Assembly: GCF_021283305.1 (NCBI RefSeq)
Contig: NZ_JAJSOK010000020.1
Location: forward strand, 1-64,000
DNA length: 64,000 nt
Direction: 5' to 3'
From: Pseudonocardia kujensis
Lineage (GTDB): Bacteria > Actinomycetota > Actinomycetes > Mycobacteriales > Pseudonocardiaceae
Below are positions 55,600 through 63,677 of the stretch, piece after piece. The position numbers were made by a program, and so were the translations under genes. Every line of letters begins with the position of its first letter. Position 1 is the stretch's first letter. A model generated the notes under the pieces. That model was not told the origin of the DNA, did no database searches, and saw only the letters and a list, made by a program, of their open reading frames with translations.

Positions 55600-56160
55600 A
55601 TGGCCCCACCGCCGCGTGGCGACCGGCTGCCCCGGCGCCGCTCCGACCGCCTCGCGGACCTCGTCGCGTGGGTGTTCTGCGCCCTGACGCTGGTGGCCCT
55701 CGGAGCGGCTCTCGTCGTCGGGCTGAACATCCACAGCAGCCTGACCGCGCGCGCCGTCGCCGAGGCCCGCGACCGCACCCCGCTCACCGTCGTCGTCGCC
55801 GAGGAGGTCCCCGTGGTCCCCGAGGCCGGGAACCGCATCCCGGCCGACGTCCGCTGGACCGGGCCCGACGGCGTCGCGCACACCGCGCGCACCGAGGTCG
55901 CGGCCCCGAAGCACGTCGGCGACCAGGTGTCCGCGTGGATCACCGCCGACGGCCGGCTCGTGCGCGCCCCGCTCGGCGCGGACGAGGTCGTGTTCGTGAC
56001 GATCACCTCGGCCGGCACCCTCCTGCTGGTGGGCGGCCTCCTGCTGGCGGGCGTCGGGCGGTTGGCGTTCGCCGGGGTGGCGCGGCTGCGTGCCGCCGAG
56101 TGGGCGCGGGAGTGGGCCGAGGTGGAACCGCGCTGGACGGGCCGCGCGTCCACGGGCTGA
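55600..56160 (+). CDS. Rv1733c-like transmembrane protein
   Basis: A 186-residue protein with two membrane helices. DLVAWVFCALTLVALGAALVV and FVTITSAGTLLLVGGLLLAG flank an extracytoplasmic stretch of about 90 residues (EEVPVVPEAGNRIPADVRWT; GPDGVAHTARTEVAAPKHVG). This is the layout of Mycobacterium tuberculosis Rv1733c, a DosR-regulon membrane antigen. The start is ATG 55600, 34 bases after a dormancy-type box. It follows the kinase gene but has its own promoter. Confidence 0.85.
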   Translation: MAPPPRGDRLPRRRSDRLADLVAWVFCALTLVALGAALVVGLNIHSSLTARAVAEARDRTPLTVVVAEEVPVVPEAGNRIPADVRWTGPDGVAHTARTEVAAPKHVGDQVSAWITADGRLVRAPLGADEVVFVTITSAGTLLLVGGLLLAGVGRLAFAGVARLRAAEWAREWAEVEPRWTGRASTG

Positions 56161-56214
56161 ACCGGCCTGCGGACCACCGACCGGGCGGTCGTACGGGTTT
56201 GCCGGTGAGCGACC

Positions 56215-56228
56215 GGGACCTTGGTCCC
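56215..56228. promoter_or_regulatory. dormancy-type box (GGGACCTTGGTCCC)
   Basis: A nearly perfect palindrome, GGGACC-TT-GGTCCC, the closest in the window to the mycobacterial DosR box GGGACT-WW-AGTCCC. It lies 127 bases upstream of the STAS-domain gene at 56355. Confidence 0.65.
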
Positions 56229-56354
56229 GAGCGGCAGGGACCTCCGTGGGTACTGACGGCCTGCCGGCGCGACGGACGCTCGGTGCATCCCCGTCCGACC
56301 ACGACGCCTGAGCACCCGACCCGCGCCCGGAGGGGCGCGAGAGGAGCGGAACCC

Positions 56355-56819
56355 ATGACCTCGGCGCTGCCCGTCCAGCTCTGCGTCGAGGTGCCCGGCA
56401 CCGGCACCGTCCTGGTGCGTGTCGCCGGCGACCTCGACGCGGGCAACGGGACGCGGCTGCTGCGGCTGCTCGACGACCTGTTGCGCGACTCGTCCGCGCT
56501 GGTCACGTCGGCCCGGGAGGAGACGTGCCGCGGCCGCCTGGTCGTGGACCTGCGTGACGTCCGCTCGTTCGAGTGCCGGGGCCTCGACGTCCTGCGGCAC
56601 GCCCGGCACCGCGCCGCGGCGGTCGGGGTCGAGCTGGTCGTCGCCGGTCTGGAGGACCGCAGGCCGGTGCTGCCCGGCCGCGTCCTCGCCCTGCTCGACG
56701 CCGTGGTCGCCGAGGGCATCGGCGGCTGCGGGAGCTCCGGACCCGCCGGCTCGGCGGACACCGCCGGCGGGCGGCCCCGGAAACGCACTCCCGGCCGCGT
56801 CCCGGCCCTGACCGGTTGA
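56355..56819 (+). CDS. STAS domain protein (anti-sigma antagonist-like)
   Basis: A 154-residue protein. VQLCVEVPGTGTVLVRVAGD, LDAGNGTRLLRLLDDLLR and GRLVVDLRDVRSFECRGLDV give a STAS fold. The canonical phosphorylated Ser (D-S-S/T-G-L) is replaced by VRSFECRGLDVL, so the usual switch residue is at Cys or Ser. It could bind an RsbW-like kinase such as the one at 15883. The C-terminal 30 residues are low-complexity. A perfect dormancy palindrome lies upstream. Confidence 0.82.
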   Translation: MTSALPVQLCVEVPGTGTVLVRVAGDLDAGNGTRLLRLLDDLLRDSSALVTSAREETCRGRLVVDLRDVRSFECRGLDVLRHARHRAAAVGVELVVAGLEDRRPVLPGRVLALLDAVVAEGIGGCGSSGPAGSADTAGGRPRKRTPGRVPALTG

Positions 56820-56826
56820 GGGCCCG

Positions 56827-56843
56827 CAGGGGCCGAAGGACCC
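56827..56843. promoter_or_regulatory. dormancy-type box (CAGGGGCCGAAGGACCC)
   Basis: Full match to the motif. It is 55 bases before the GTG of the small zinc-ribbon gene at 56899 and 8 bases after the STAS stop. Confidence 0.65.
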
Positions 56844-56898
56844 TGGCGGCGGCCCCGGCCGGCGCGCTAATCGTCCGGGGCTATCCGAGGAGGGTGTC

Positions 56899-57111
56899 GT
56901 GCACCGGAACGACCTGCGGTACGAGTCGGGCCTCGTCGAGGCGATCTGGGTGGGTGAGTGCCCCGCCTGCGGCGCCACGGTCCGGGTCAACCACCCCGCC
57001 CAGGCGCTCAGCTGGGAGTCCGCGCACTCCCGGTGCGGCTGCGGCCGCCCGCTGGTCCCGGACGAGACCGGCCGGGGCTGGCGGCCCCGGCGGGGCACGC
57101 CCGTCGGCTGA
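56899..57111 (+). CDS. small zinc-ribbon protein
   Basis: A 70-residue protein. VEAIWVGECPACGATVRVNH carries C-x2-C, and ESAHSRCGCGRPLVPDETGR carries C-x-C, together a probable zinc knuckle. The spacing of about 24 residues fits a rubredoxin-like ribbon. It has its own dormancy-type box. No family name is recognised. Confidence 0.7.
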   Translation: MHRNDLRYESGLVEAIWVGECPACGATVRVNHPAQALSWESAHSRCGCGRPLVPDETGRGWRPRRGTPVG

Positions 57112-57117
57112 TCCCCG

Positions 57118-57165
57118 GCCGGACACCGCGCCGGACACCGCGCCGGACACCCCGCCGGACCTCGG
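57118..57165. repeat. four tandem 12-bp repeats (GCCGGACACCGC)
   Basis: Units at 57118, 57130, 57142 and 57154 (two exact, the third ending CC, the fourth GCCGGACCTCGG). It lies in the interval after the zinc-ribbon gene. The tract could expand or contract by slippage. Confidence 0.7.
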
Positions 57166-57182
57166 GCACGCTCCGCGCCGCC

Positions 57183-57198
57183 GGGGTCCTTCGTCCCC
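57183..57198. promoter_or_regulatory. dormancy-type box (GGGGTCCTTCGTCCCC)
   Basis: GGGG-TCCTTCGT-CCCC is near-palindromic and matches the motif in reverse. It lies 147 bases before the tandem universal stress genes at 57345-59095. Confidence 0.55.
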
Positions 57199-57344
57199 TC
57201 CCACCGGGCCGGAGAGCCGGAGCGCCGGCACCCGGTCCGGGGGCACCGTTGTGCGGCGACGCCCGCGGTGGTCCGGGTGACGTCCAGGGAGGACGTCCGG
57301 GGCCGAGGTCCTCGGACGTCCCGGGGGCGTCCGGGGGAGGAACG

Positions 57345-58232
57345 ATGACGAACCAGCTCGGCGGCGCGGTGGTCGCCGGCGTGGACGGATCCGACTCGGC
57401 GCTCGACGCGGCCCGGTGGGCGGCGGCCGACGCGGCACGGCGCGGCGCCCGGCTCCGGCTCGTCGCGGCCGTGGGCTGGACGACGTTCCGGCCCGTCGGC
57501 CTGCCCGCGCTCGGTCAGGAGTACCAGCGGCAGGCCACGACCCGCGCCGCCGAGGAGCACCTGGAGGGGGCGGTCGCGGCGGCCCGGGCGGTCGCGCCCG
57601 GGTGCGAGATCGAGCGCGAGGTGCGTGGCGGCGAGGCGCCGGTGGTGCTGCGCGCCGAGTCCGAGCGGGCGGCGCTGGTCGTGGTCGGGACGCGCGGCCG
57701 GGGCGGCTTCACGGGGCTGCTGCTCGGGTCGGTGGCGATCGCCGTCGCGGTCCACGCCGAGTGCCCCGTCGTGGTGGTGCGCGGCACGCCGGCACCGGAC
57801 GGGCCGATCGTCGTCGGGGTGGACGGGGACGGGGAGAACGAGGCCGCACTCGGCGTGGCCTTCGAGGAGGCGGCGCGGCGGTCCGTGCCGCTGGTCGCGG
57901 TGCACGCCTGGAGCGAGGCCGTGCTCGATCCCTTCCTCGTGCCCCTGCTCGACCGCAGCGCGGTGCAGGCGGAGCAGGAGAAGGCCCTTGAGGGGCGGCT
58001 GGCCGGCTGGACCGGGAAGTACCCGGGCGTCGACGTCCGCGCGGTGATCGTGATCGACGGCGCCGCGCGCGAGCTCGTGGACCGGTCCGCCGGTGCCGCG
58101 CTGGTCGTCGTCGGGTCGCGGGGACGGGGCACGGTCTCCGGCCCGTTGCTCGGCTCGGTGAGCCAGGCGGTCCTGCACCACGCCGCCTGCCCGGTGGCCG
58201 TGGTCCGGCCCGAGGCGGAGTCCCCGGCGTGA
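57345..58232 (+). CDS. universal stress protein, tandem UspA (first of pair)
   Basis: A 295-residue tandem Usp. Domain 1: AVVAGVDGSDSALDAARWAA and VVVGTRGRGGFTGLLLGSVA, with the full G-x2-G-x9-GS ATP loop. Domain 2: PIVVGVDGDGENEAALGVAF and VVVGSRGRGTVSGPLLGSVS, also intact. Both halves should bind ATP. The start is ATG 57345 after GGGGGAGG. Its stop overlaps the GTG of the next Usp gene by 4 bases, so both are translated together. Confidence 0.93.
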   Translation: MTNQLGGAVVAGVDGSDSALDAARWAAADAARRGARLRLVAAVGWTTFRPVGLPALGQEYQRQATTRAAEEHLEGAVAAARAVAPGCEIEREVRGGEAPVVLRAESERAALVVVGTRGRGGFTGLLLGSVAIAVAVHAECPVVVVRGTPAPDGPIVVGVDGDGENEAALGVAFEEAARRSVPLVAVHAWSEAVLDPFLVPLLDRSAVQAEQEKALEGRLAGWTGKYPGVDVRAVIVIDGAARELVDRSAGAALVVVGSRGRGTVSGPLLGSVSQAVLHHAACPVAVVRPEAESPA

Positions 58233-59095
58233 GCCTGCCCGGCACCGTCGTCGCCGGCGTCGACGGCTCCGACCACGCGACCGAGGCGGCGCGTTGGGCG
58301 GCCGCCGAGGCGGCCCGGAACCGCTGCGTGCTGCGGCTCGTGCGGGCCTACCGGTTGCCGCCGTCGTCGGCCCCCGAGGCGTCCTCGCTGCTCTGGTCGC
58401 ACGCCCACCACCAGCTGTGGAAGGCCGCCCACCACGCCCGGGCCGTGGTCCCGGAGCTGGCCGTGGAGCAGACGGTGGTCGAGGGCGACCCGACGGAGGT
58501 GCTGCTGCGCGAGGCGGCGGGCGCGCGGGTGCTGGTGGTCGGGCCGCGCGGCGTGGGCGGGTTCGCCGGGCTGCTGGTGGGATCGGTCGGCACGGCGCTC
58601 GCCCGGCGGGCGCCGTGTCCGCTCGTGGTGGTCCGCGGCCCGGTCCTGTCCGACGACGCGTTGGTCCGCACCGACCGCGTGCGGCCGGTGGTGGTGGGCG
58701 TGGACGGGTCGCCGGCGAGCGAGACCGCGCTGGCGTTCGCCTTCGCCGAGGCCGACGCCTGGGCGGCCCCGCTGGTCGCGCTGCACGCCTGGGTCGAGTA
58801 CCTCGAGGACCCCGACGCCCTCACCGGGCTCGCGGAGCTGGAGGAGCAGGAGCACGAGGTCCTCGCCGAACGGCTCGCGGGCTGGACCGGCAAGTACCCC
58901 GCCGTGCGGGTGTCGCGGGAGCTGGTCCACGGCCCGCCCGCGCGGGCCCTCGTCGCGCGGTCGGCGGACGCCCGGCTCGTGGTCGTCGGCTCGGTCGGCC
59001 GCGGCCGGCTCGGCAGCGCCCTGCTCGGCTCCACCGGCCGGGCACTGCTGCACCACGCGCACGCGCCGGTGGCGGTGGTCAGCCCCGGGCTGTGA
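58229..59095 (+). CDS. universal stress protein, tandem UspA (second of pair)
   Basis: A 288-residue tandem Usp. TVVAGVDGSDHATEAARWAA and VVGPRGVGGFAGLLVGSVGT are domain 1; VVVGVDGSPASETALAFAFA and VVGSVGRGRLGSALLGSTGR are domain 2, with complete G-x2-G-x9-G(S/T) loops. The GTG start overlaps the preceding Usp stop (GTGA). Both proteins share the HAW and L-A-G-W-T-G-K-Y-P segment in domain 2, so they are recent duplicates. Confidence 0.93.
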   Translation: MSLPGTVVAGVDGSDHATEAARWAAAEAARNRCVLRLVRAYRLPPSSAPEASSLLWSHAHHQLWKAAHHARAVVPELAVEQTVVEGDPTEVLLREAAGARVLVVGPRGVGGFAGLLVGSVGTALARRAPCPLVVVRGPVLSDDALVRTDRVRPVVVGVDGSPASETALAFAFAEADAWAAPLVALHAWVEYLEDPDALTGLAELEEQEHEVLAERLAGWTGKYPAVRVSRELVHGPPARALVARSADARLVVVGSVGRGRLGSALLGSTGRALLHHAHAPVAVVSPGL

Positions 59096-59177
59096 GGATG
59101 CCGGCCACACCCGATCCGGACAATGGTGTGGCGCCAGCACATACTCGTGCGGCCTCGGCCGCTCTACTGTCCGCACC

Positions 59178-60572
59178 ATGACACAGCCGTCGCCCCGCGG
59201 CCCCGCGGGAACCCCGCCGCGCACCTCGCTGATCAAGGTCGTCGCCGCCTCCATGCTGGGCACGACGGTCGAGTGGTACGACTTCTTCCTCTACGGCGTG
59301 GCCGCGGCCATCGTGCTGCCGCACGTCTTCTTCCCGGCCGCGGACCCGGTCGCCGGGACGCTGCTGTCCTTCGGCACCTTCGCGATCGGGTTCGTCGCGC
59401 GCCCGCTCGGCGGCCTGGTGTTCGGCCACTACGGCGACCGGCTCGGCCGCAAGAAGCTCCTCGTCGTCAGCCTGCTGATGATGGGGCTGTCGACCTTCGC
59501 GATCGGCCTGCTGCCGGGCTACGCGACCATCGGGGTGGCGGCGCCGGCGCTCCTGGTGCTGCTGCGGCTGATCCAGGGCTTCGCGCTCGGCGGCGAGTGG
59601 GGCGGCGCGGTCCTCATCGTCTCCGAGCACGGCGACGCCCGGCGGCGCGGGTTCTGGGCGAGCTGGCCGCAGGCCGGGGCGCCGGCGGGCCAGCTGCTGG
59701 CCAACGGGCTGCTCGCGCTGCTCGCCGTGGTGCAGTCCGAGGAGGCGTTCGACGTCTGGGGCTGGCGGATCCCGTTCCTGCTGTCCGCGGTGCTGGTGCT
59801 CATCGGGCTCTACGTGCGGCTCTCGGTCGAGGAGTCGCCGGTCTTCCGCGAGGCGCAGGCCAAGGCCGCCGAGCGTGCGGCGGAGGGCAGGGCGACGACG
59901 CCGCCGATCGTGGAGGTGCTGCGCCGCTACCCGCGCGAGGTCCTCACGGCGATGGGCGCCCGGTTCGCCGAGAACGTCTCCTACTACATCTTCACCATCG
60001 TGGTCTCGACGTACATGAAGGAGCGCTTCGGGCTGCCGTCCTCCTTCGTCCTCGGCGCGGTCCTGATCGGCGCCGCGGTGCACGTCGTCACGATCCCGTT
60101 GTGGGGCCTGGTCTCCGACCGGATCGGTCGCCGGCCGGTGTACCTGCTCGGCGCCGTCGGCGTCGGGGTCTGGGCGTTCGTGTTCTTCGCGCTGCTCGAC
60201 ACGCAGAGCTTCGGGCTCACCGTGCTCGCCGTCGTCGGCGGGCTGGTCTTCCACGGCGCCATGTACGGGCCGCAGGCGGCGTTCCTGTCCGAGCTGTTCG
60301 GCACCGGCGTCCGGTACTCGGGCGTCTCGATCGGCTACCAGCTGGCCTCGGTCGCGGCCGGTGGCCTCGCCCCGCTCATCTCGGTGGCCCTGCTCGCCTC
60401 CTTCGGCACGGGCTTCGCGATCGCGGTGTACGTCGCGGCCAGCTCGGTGCTCACCCTCGTCGCGGTCGCCTCCTACCGCGAGACCCGCAACCGCGACCTC
60501 GCCGCCGACGACGGGTTCGGCGACGACCGCGCACGGGCCCAGCCGGACGGGGCCACGACCACGCGGTCCTGA
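59178..60572 (+). CDS. MHS family MFS transporter (metabolite:H+ symporter)
   Basis: A 464-residue protein with twelve helices. ASMLGTTVEWYDFFLYGVAA opens the MHS family signature. GHYGDRLGRKKLLVVSLLMM is motif A, and RLIQGFALGGEWGGAVLIVS is the conserved helix 4-5 sequence of ShiA/ProP-like symporters. LWGLVSDRIGRRPVYLLGAV is the second motif A. Substrates of the family include shikimate, 2-oxoglutarate and proline betaine. The start is ATG 59178 (CCATGACACAG). The regulator gene follows after about 60 bases. Confidence 0.92.
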   Translation: MTQPSPRGPAGTPPRTSLIKVVAASMLGTTVEWYDFFLYGVAAAIVLPHVFFPAADPVAGTLLSFGTFAIGFVARPLGGLVFGHYGDRLGRKKLLVVSLLMMGLSTFAIGLLPGYATIGVAAPALLVLLRLIQGFALGGEWGGAVLIVSEHGDARRRGFWASWPQAGAPAGQLLANGLLALLAVVQSEEAFDVWGWRIPFLLSAVLVLIGLYVRLSVEESPVFREAQAKAAERAAEGRATTPPIVEVLRRYPREVLTAMGARFAENVSYYIFTIVVSTYMKERFGLPSSFVLGAVLIGAAVHVVTIPLWGLVSDRIGRRPVYLLGAVGVGVWAFVFFALLDTQSFGLTVLAVVGGLVFHGAMYGPQAAFLSELFGTGVRYSGVSIGYQLASVAAGGLAPLISVALLASFGTGFAIAVYVAASSVLTLVAVASYRETRNRDLAADDGFGDDRARAQPDGATTTRS

Positions 60573-60634
60573 CGGCCGTGGCCCCGGGCGTGGTGGAGCA
60601 GCCCCCGGGCCGGGCGACCGGGCAGGATGCCCGG

Positions 60635-62509
60635 GTGGCGCGCACCGTCCTCGACCTGCTCCGCCTGCTCGCCGACCGGGTCGGCCGCACCGAGACCGGT
60701 GGGTCGGGCCCCGACGGTCGGGCCGGTGCGCTGGAGCACGCGGCGACCGAGCTCGCCGGGTCCGAGCCCGAGGCCGGGGCGCTGGTCCTGCGGATCCGCT
60801 CGGCGATGGAGGCCGGCCGGCGCCGGGAGACCGAGCTGGCCGCGCTGGTCGAGACCGCCCGGGAGCTCACCTCGCAGTCCGACACGGGCGTGGTGCTCGA
60901 CGCGATCGTCCGCCGGGCCCGCGCCCTGCTCGGCACCGACCTCGCCTACCTCACCCTCTACGACGCCGACCGCGGCGACACCTACATGCGCGCCACGGCG
61001 GGCTCGGTGTCGCGGCGGTTCCAGGCGCTCCGGCTGCCCCTCGGCGCCGGCCTCGGCGGGCTCGTCGCCGCGACCCGGAACCCGCACTGGACCGGGAACT
61101 ACGGCGCGGACGAGCGCTACCGGCACACCGAGGAGATCGACGCGGCCGTGGGGGAGGAGGGCCTCGTCGCGATCTGCGGGGTCCCGCTGCTGGTCGACGC
61201 CGAGTTCGTCGGCGTGCTGTTCGCCGCCAACCGTTCCGCCCGGCCGTTCCCGCCCGAGGAGGTGGCACTGCTCGGGTCGCTCGCCGCGCTGGCCGCCGTC
61301 TCGCTCGTGCAGACCCGCCAGCTCGCCGACACCGCGGCGGCCCTCGACGCGCTGCGCACCGCGCACGCCGCGATCGCCGAGGCCGCCGCCGCGCACGACC
61401 GGTTCGCCGGCGTGGTCCTCGAGGGCGGCCACGTCGCGGACCTCGCCGAGGCCCTCGGCCGGCTGCTCGACGCGTGGGTGGTGGTGCTCGACGGCGACGG
61501 CACGCCGGCCGCCCGGTTCGGCGGGACGCCCGATCCCGCGTGCTGGGCGGGCGCGGTCCGCGCCGCGGACGGGGCGCCGGGCCGGCTCACCCGGGCGGGC
61601 CGGACGTGGGCCGTCGCGGTGGTCGCGGCCGGGCAACGGCTCGGCACGCTGCTCCTCGGCGGCGTGCCCGACCTCGACGCGGGCCAGGTCCGGACGGTCG
61701 AGCGGGCCGCGATGGTCACGGCGCTGGTCCTGCTCTTCGGCCAGCGCGAGGCCGAGGCGGACCGCCGGGAGCGGGCCGGGGCGCTCGCCGAGCTGCTCGC
61801 GGCGGCCGACCGGCCGCGGCCCGCGGTCCTCACCCGGCTCGCCGAGCTCGGGGTCGCGGCGCGCCGCCCGCACGTCCTGCTGGTCTGCCGGTGCGCGCCG
61901 GGCCGACGGCGGGCCGTGCTGCGCGACGCCGCCGCGGCCGGCGGCCGGGCCGGGCTCGTCGCCGAGCACGAGGGCGCGGTCGTCGCGCTGCTGCCCGGCA
62001 CCGACACCGCGGCCGCGGCCGAGCCGCTGGCCCGGGCGGCGACCCCGGAGGACCCCGACGGGGCCGTCACGGTCGGCGCCGCCGGGCCCGTACAGCCCGC
62101 GGCCGGCCTGGCGGGGGCCCTGGCGGAGGCGCGCCGGTCCGCGGAGGCGCTGCTCGCGCTCGGCCGCGCGGGGGAGGCGGCCGCGGCCCCGGACCTCGGC
62201 GTCGCCGGGCTCCTGCTCGGCGACCGGCCGGACGTCGCGGGCTACGTCGCCGGAGTCCTCGGCCCGGTCGTCGAGCACGACGCCCGGCGCGGCAGCGACC
62301 TGCTCCGCACCCTCGAGTGCTACTACGCGGCCGGGGCCAGCCCGAGCCGGGCGGCGGCCGCGCTGCACGTGCACGTCAACACGGTCGCCCAGCGGCTCGA
62401 GCGGATCGGCACGCTCCTGGGGGCGGGCTGGCAGGAACCGGACCGGGCGCTGGAGATCCAGCTGGCGTTGCGGTTGCACCGGCTCGGTGCCCCGGGCCGG
62501 CCGGGCTGA
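60635..62509 (+). CDS. PucR-like GAF transcriptional regulator
   Basis: A 624-residue protein. The N-terminal helices VARTVLDLLRLLADRVGRT lead to GAF (residues about 70-235; VLDAIVRRARALLGTDLAYL; AICGVPLLVDAEFVGVLFAA). A long linker leads to a C-terminal HTH of the PucR type: LLRTLECYYAAGASPSRAAA then ALHVHVNTVAQRLERIGTLL. Regulators of this kind often control a neighbouring catabolic or transport gene, here the MHS symporter. GTG 60635 is preferred (AGGA upstream) over GTG 60578, which has no ribosome site. Confidence 0.88.
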   Translation: MARTVLDLLRLLADRVGRTETGGSGPDGRAGALEHAATELAGSEPEAGALVLRIRSAMEAGRRRETELAALVETARELTSQSDTGVVLDAIVRRARALLGTDLAYLTLYDADRGDTYMRATAGSVSRRFQALRLPLGAGLGGLVAATRNPHWTGNYGADERYRHTEEIDAAVGEEGLVAICGVPLLVDAEFVGVLFAANRSARPFPPEEVALLGSLAALAAVSLVQTRQLADTAAALDALRTAHAAIAEAAAAHDRFAGVVLEGGHVADLAEALGRLLDAWVVVLDGDGTPAARFGGTPDPACWAGAVRAADGAPGRLTRAGRTWAVAVVAAGQRLGTLLLGGVPDLDAGQVRTVERAAMVTALVLLFGQREAEADRRERAGALAELLAAADRPRPAVLTRLAELGVAARRPHVLLVCRCAPGRRRAVLRDAAAAGGRAGLVAEHEGAVVALLPGTDTAAAAEPLARAATPEDPDGAVTVGAAGPVQPAAGLAGALAEARRSAEALLALGRAGEAAAAPDLGVAGLLLGDRPDVAGYVAGVLGPVVEHDARRGSDLLRTLECYYAAGASPSRAAAALHVHVNTVAQRLERIGTLLGAGWQEPDRALEIQLALRLHRLGAPGRPG

Positions 62510-62516
62510 GGTCGCG

Positions 62517-63026
62517 TCAGTCCACCTCGGCCCGTGGGACGCGCTTGCGCAGCTCGCCGTCGGCCTTCTCCTCGAACCCGTGGGCCCGCAGCCAGGCGGA
62601 GATCTCCTCGCGGTCCGGGTGCGTCAGCGGCACGACGTTGTAGACGTAGTTGAGGTGCCGGCGTGCGGCCTCGCGCTCGAGCCGGTCGAGGACCACGGCC
62701 CCGAGGCCCTCGCCGCGCCGGTCGGGGTGCACGACGACCAGGGTCTCGGCGTCGCCCCACGAGTCGTCGAGCCGGCCGTAGCCGACCACGCCGCGGCCGT
62801 CCTCGGCCCGCCACCACTCGTCGGCCAGCGGGTCGCCCGCCGCGGGGGTGCCGAGCCCGAACAACCTCGGGGGGAGGTCGCCGAACGCCGCGGCCTTCCC
62901 CACGTCCCAGCGGGCGGGCGCCTCCTTGGTCCAGCCGCCGCTCCAGCCGCCGCTCCAGCCGCCGGTCCCGCCGTCGGTCCGGCGGTCGGTCCCGCCGTCC
63001 GGGTTGCGCGTCACCTCGACGTCCAC
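62517..63026 (-). CDS. GNAT family N-acetyltransferase
   Basis: A 169-residue protein. After a repetitive N-terminus (GGTGGWSGGWSGGWTKEAP), the GNAT core contains VVGYGRLDDSWGDAETLVVV and HPDRRGEGLGAVVLDRLERE, the RxxGxG/A acetyl-CoA loop, and WLRAHGFEEKADGELRKRVP. The substrate is unknown. It is convergent with the PucR-like gene (7 bases between stops). The start is GTG 63026. The repeat lies outside the catalytic core. Confidence 0.85.
   Translation of the reverse strand: MDVEVTRNPDGGTDRRTDGGTGGWSGGWSGGWTKEAPARWDVGKAAAFGDLPPRLFGLGTPAAGDPLADEWWRAEDGRGVVGYGRLDDSWGDAETLVVVHPDRRGEGLGAVVLDRLEREAARRHLNYVYNVVPLTHPDREEISAWLRAHGFEEKADGELRKRVPRAEVD
62929..62964. repeat. three tandem 12-bp repeats inside the GNAT gene
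   Basis: GTCCAGCCGCCG (62929), CTCCAGCCGCCG (62941) and CTCCAGCCGCCG (62953) encode GGWSGGWSGGW on the minus strand. Being a multiple of three, length changes would keep the frame. Confidence 0.8.
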
Positions 63027-63099
63027 GGTGGTCCTCCTCGCAGCCGGACGGCGCCACGGTACCGCCGCGGGACCGGGTCCGCCGTCCCCGGCGCGGTCC

Positions 63100-63534
63100 T
63101 CAGCGGACGCGGGCGGCCAGCGCGTGGACCAGGTCCGTCGCCGTGACGATGCCGACCGGGCGGCCCGCCTCGACGACGAGCAGGGCGTCCGTGCGGTCGC
63201 GGTCCATGCGGGCCGCGACCTCGTGCAGCGGGGTGCCGGGTGGGACCTCCGGCGCGGGCCGCAGCACGTCGGCGACCAGCAGCGTCGCAGGCCCGAAGGG
63301 CCCCTGCCGGGCCGCGAGGCCGCGCAGCATGTCGACCTCCGCGACCATGCCGAGGCAGCGGCCTTCGCGCACGACGGGCAGATGGCGCACGGCGGCGGCG
63401 ACCATCAGCCGCAGGGCGGTGGGCAGCGGGGTCGCGGGGTCGACCCCGACGAGCCGGCGCGCCATGACGGCCTCCACCGGCGGGTCGTCGTCGAGGGTCT
63501 CCGGCGGGGCCGGGCGCTGCCGCTGCTCGGTCAT
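63100..63534 (-). CDS. CBS domain pair protein, second copy
   Basis: A 144-residue protein with two CBS motifs. VEAVMARRLVGVDPATPLPT, then RHLPVVREGRCLGMVAEVDM; and LLVADVLRPAPEVPPGTPLH, then DALLVVEAGRPVGIVTATDL. The N-terminal 20 residues are polar. A dormancy-type box lies 34 bases upstream of ATG 63534, the same spacing as for the other CBS gene. It is divergent from the Acg-like gene. Confidence 0.9.
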   Translation of the reverse strand: MTEQRQRPAPPETLDDDPPVEAVMARRLVGVDPATPLPTALRLMVAAAVRHLPVVREGRCLGMVAEVDMLRGLAARQGPFGPATLLVADVLRPAPEVPPGTPLHEVAARMDRDRTDALLVVEAGRPVGIVTATDLVHALAARVR

Positions 63535-63567
63535 GCCCGCAGCGTCGCCCCGCCGGGGCGCGCGCGG

Positions 63568-63583
63568 CAGGGGCCGAGGGCCC
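63568..63583. promoter_or_regulatory. dormancy-type box (CAGGGGCCGAGGGCCC)
   Basis: It is 34 bases upstream of the minus-strand CBS gene at 63100-63534, with strongly symmetric halves (GGGGCC and GGGCCC). Confidence 0.6.
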
Positions 63584-63624
63584 GGACCGGCCCGACGGGC
63601 GGCCCTCGCCGGGGCACCTCGTTC

Positions 63625-63640
63625 CGGGGACCTTCGCCTC
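63625..63640. promoter_or_regulatory. dormancy-type box (CGGGGACCTTCGCCTC)
   Basis: The reverse reads GAGGCGAAGGTCCCCG. It is 38 bases before the ATG of the Acg-like gene at 63678. Confidence 0.6.
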
Positions 63641-63677
63641 TCGTGACGTCCGGTCGCGGATACCGAGACTCGGGGCC

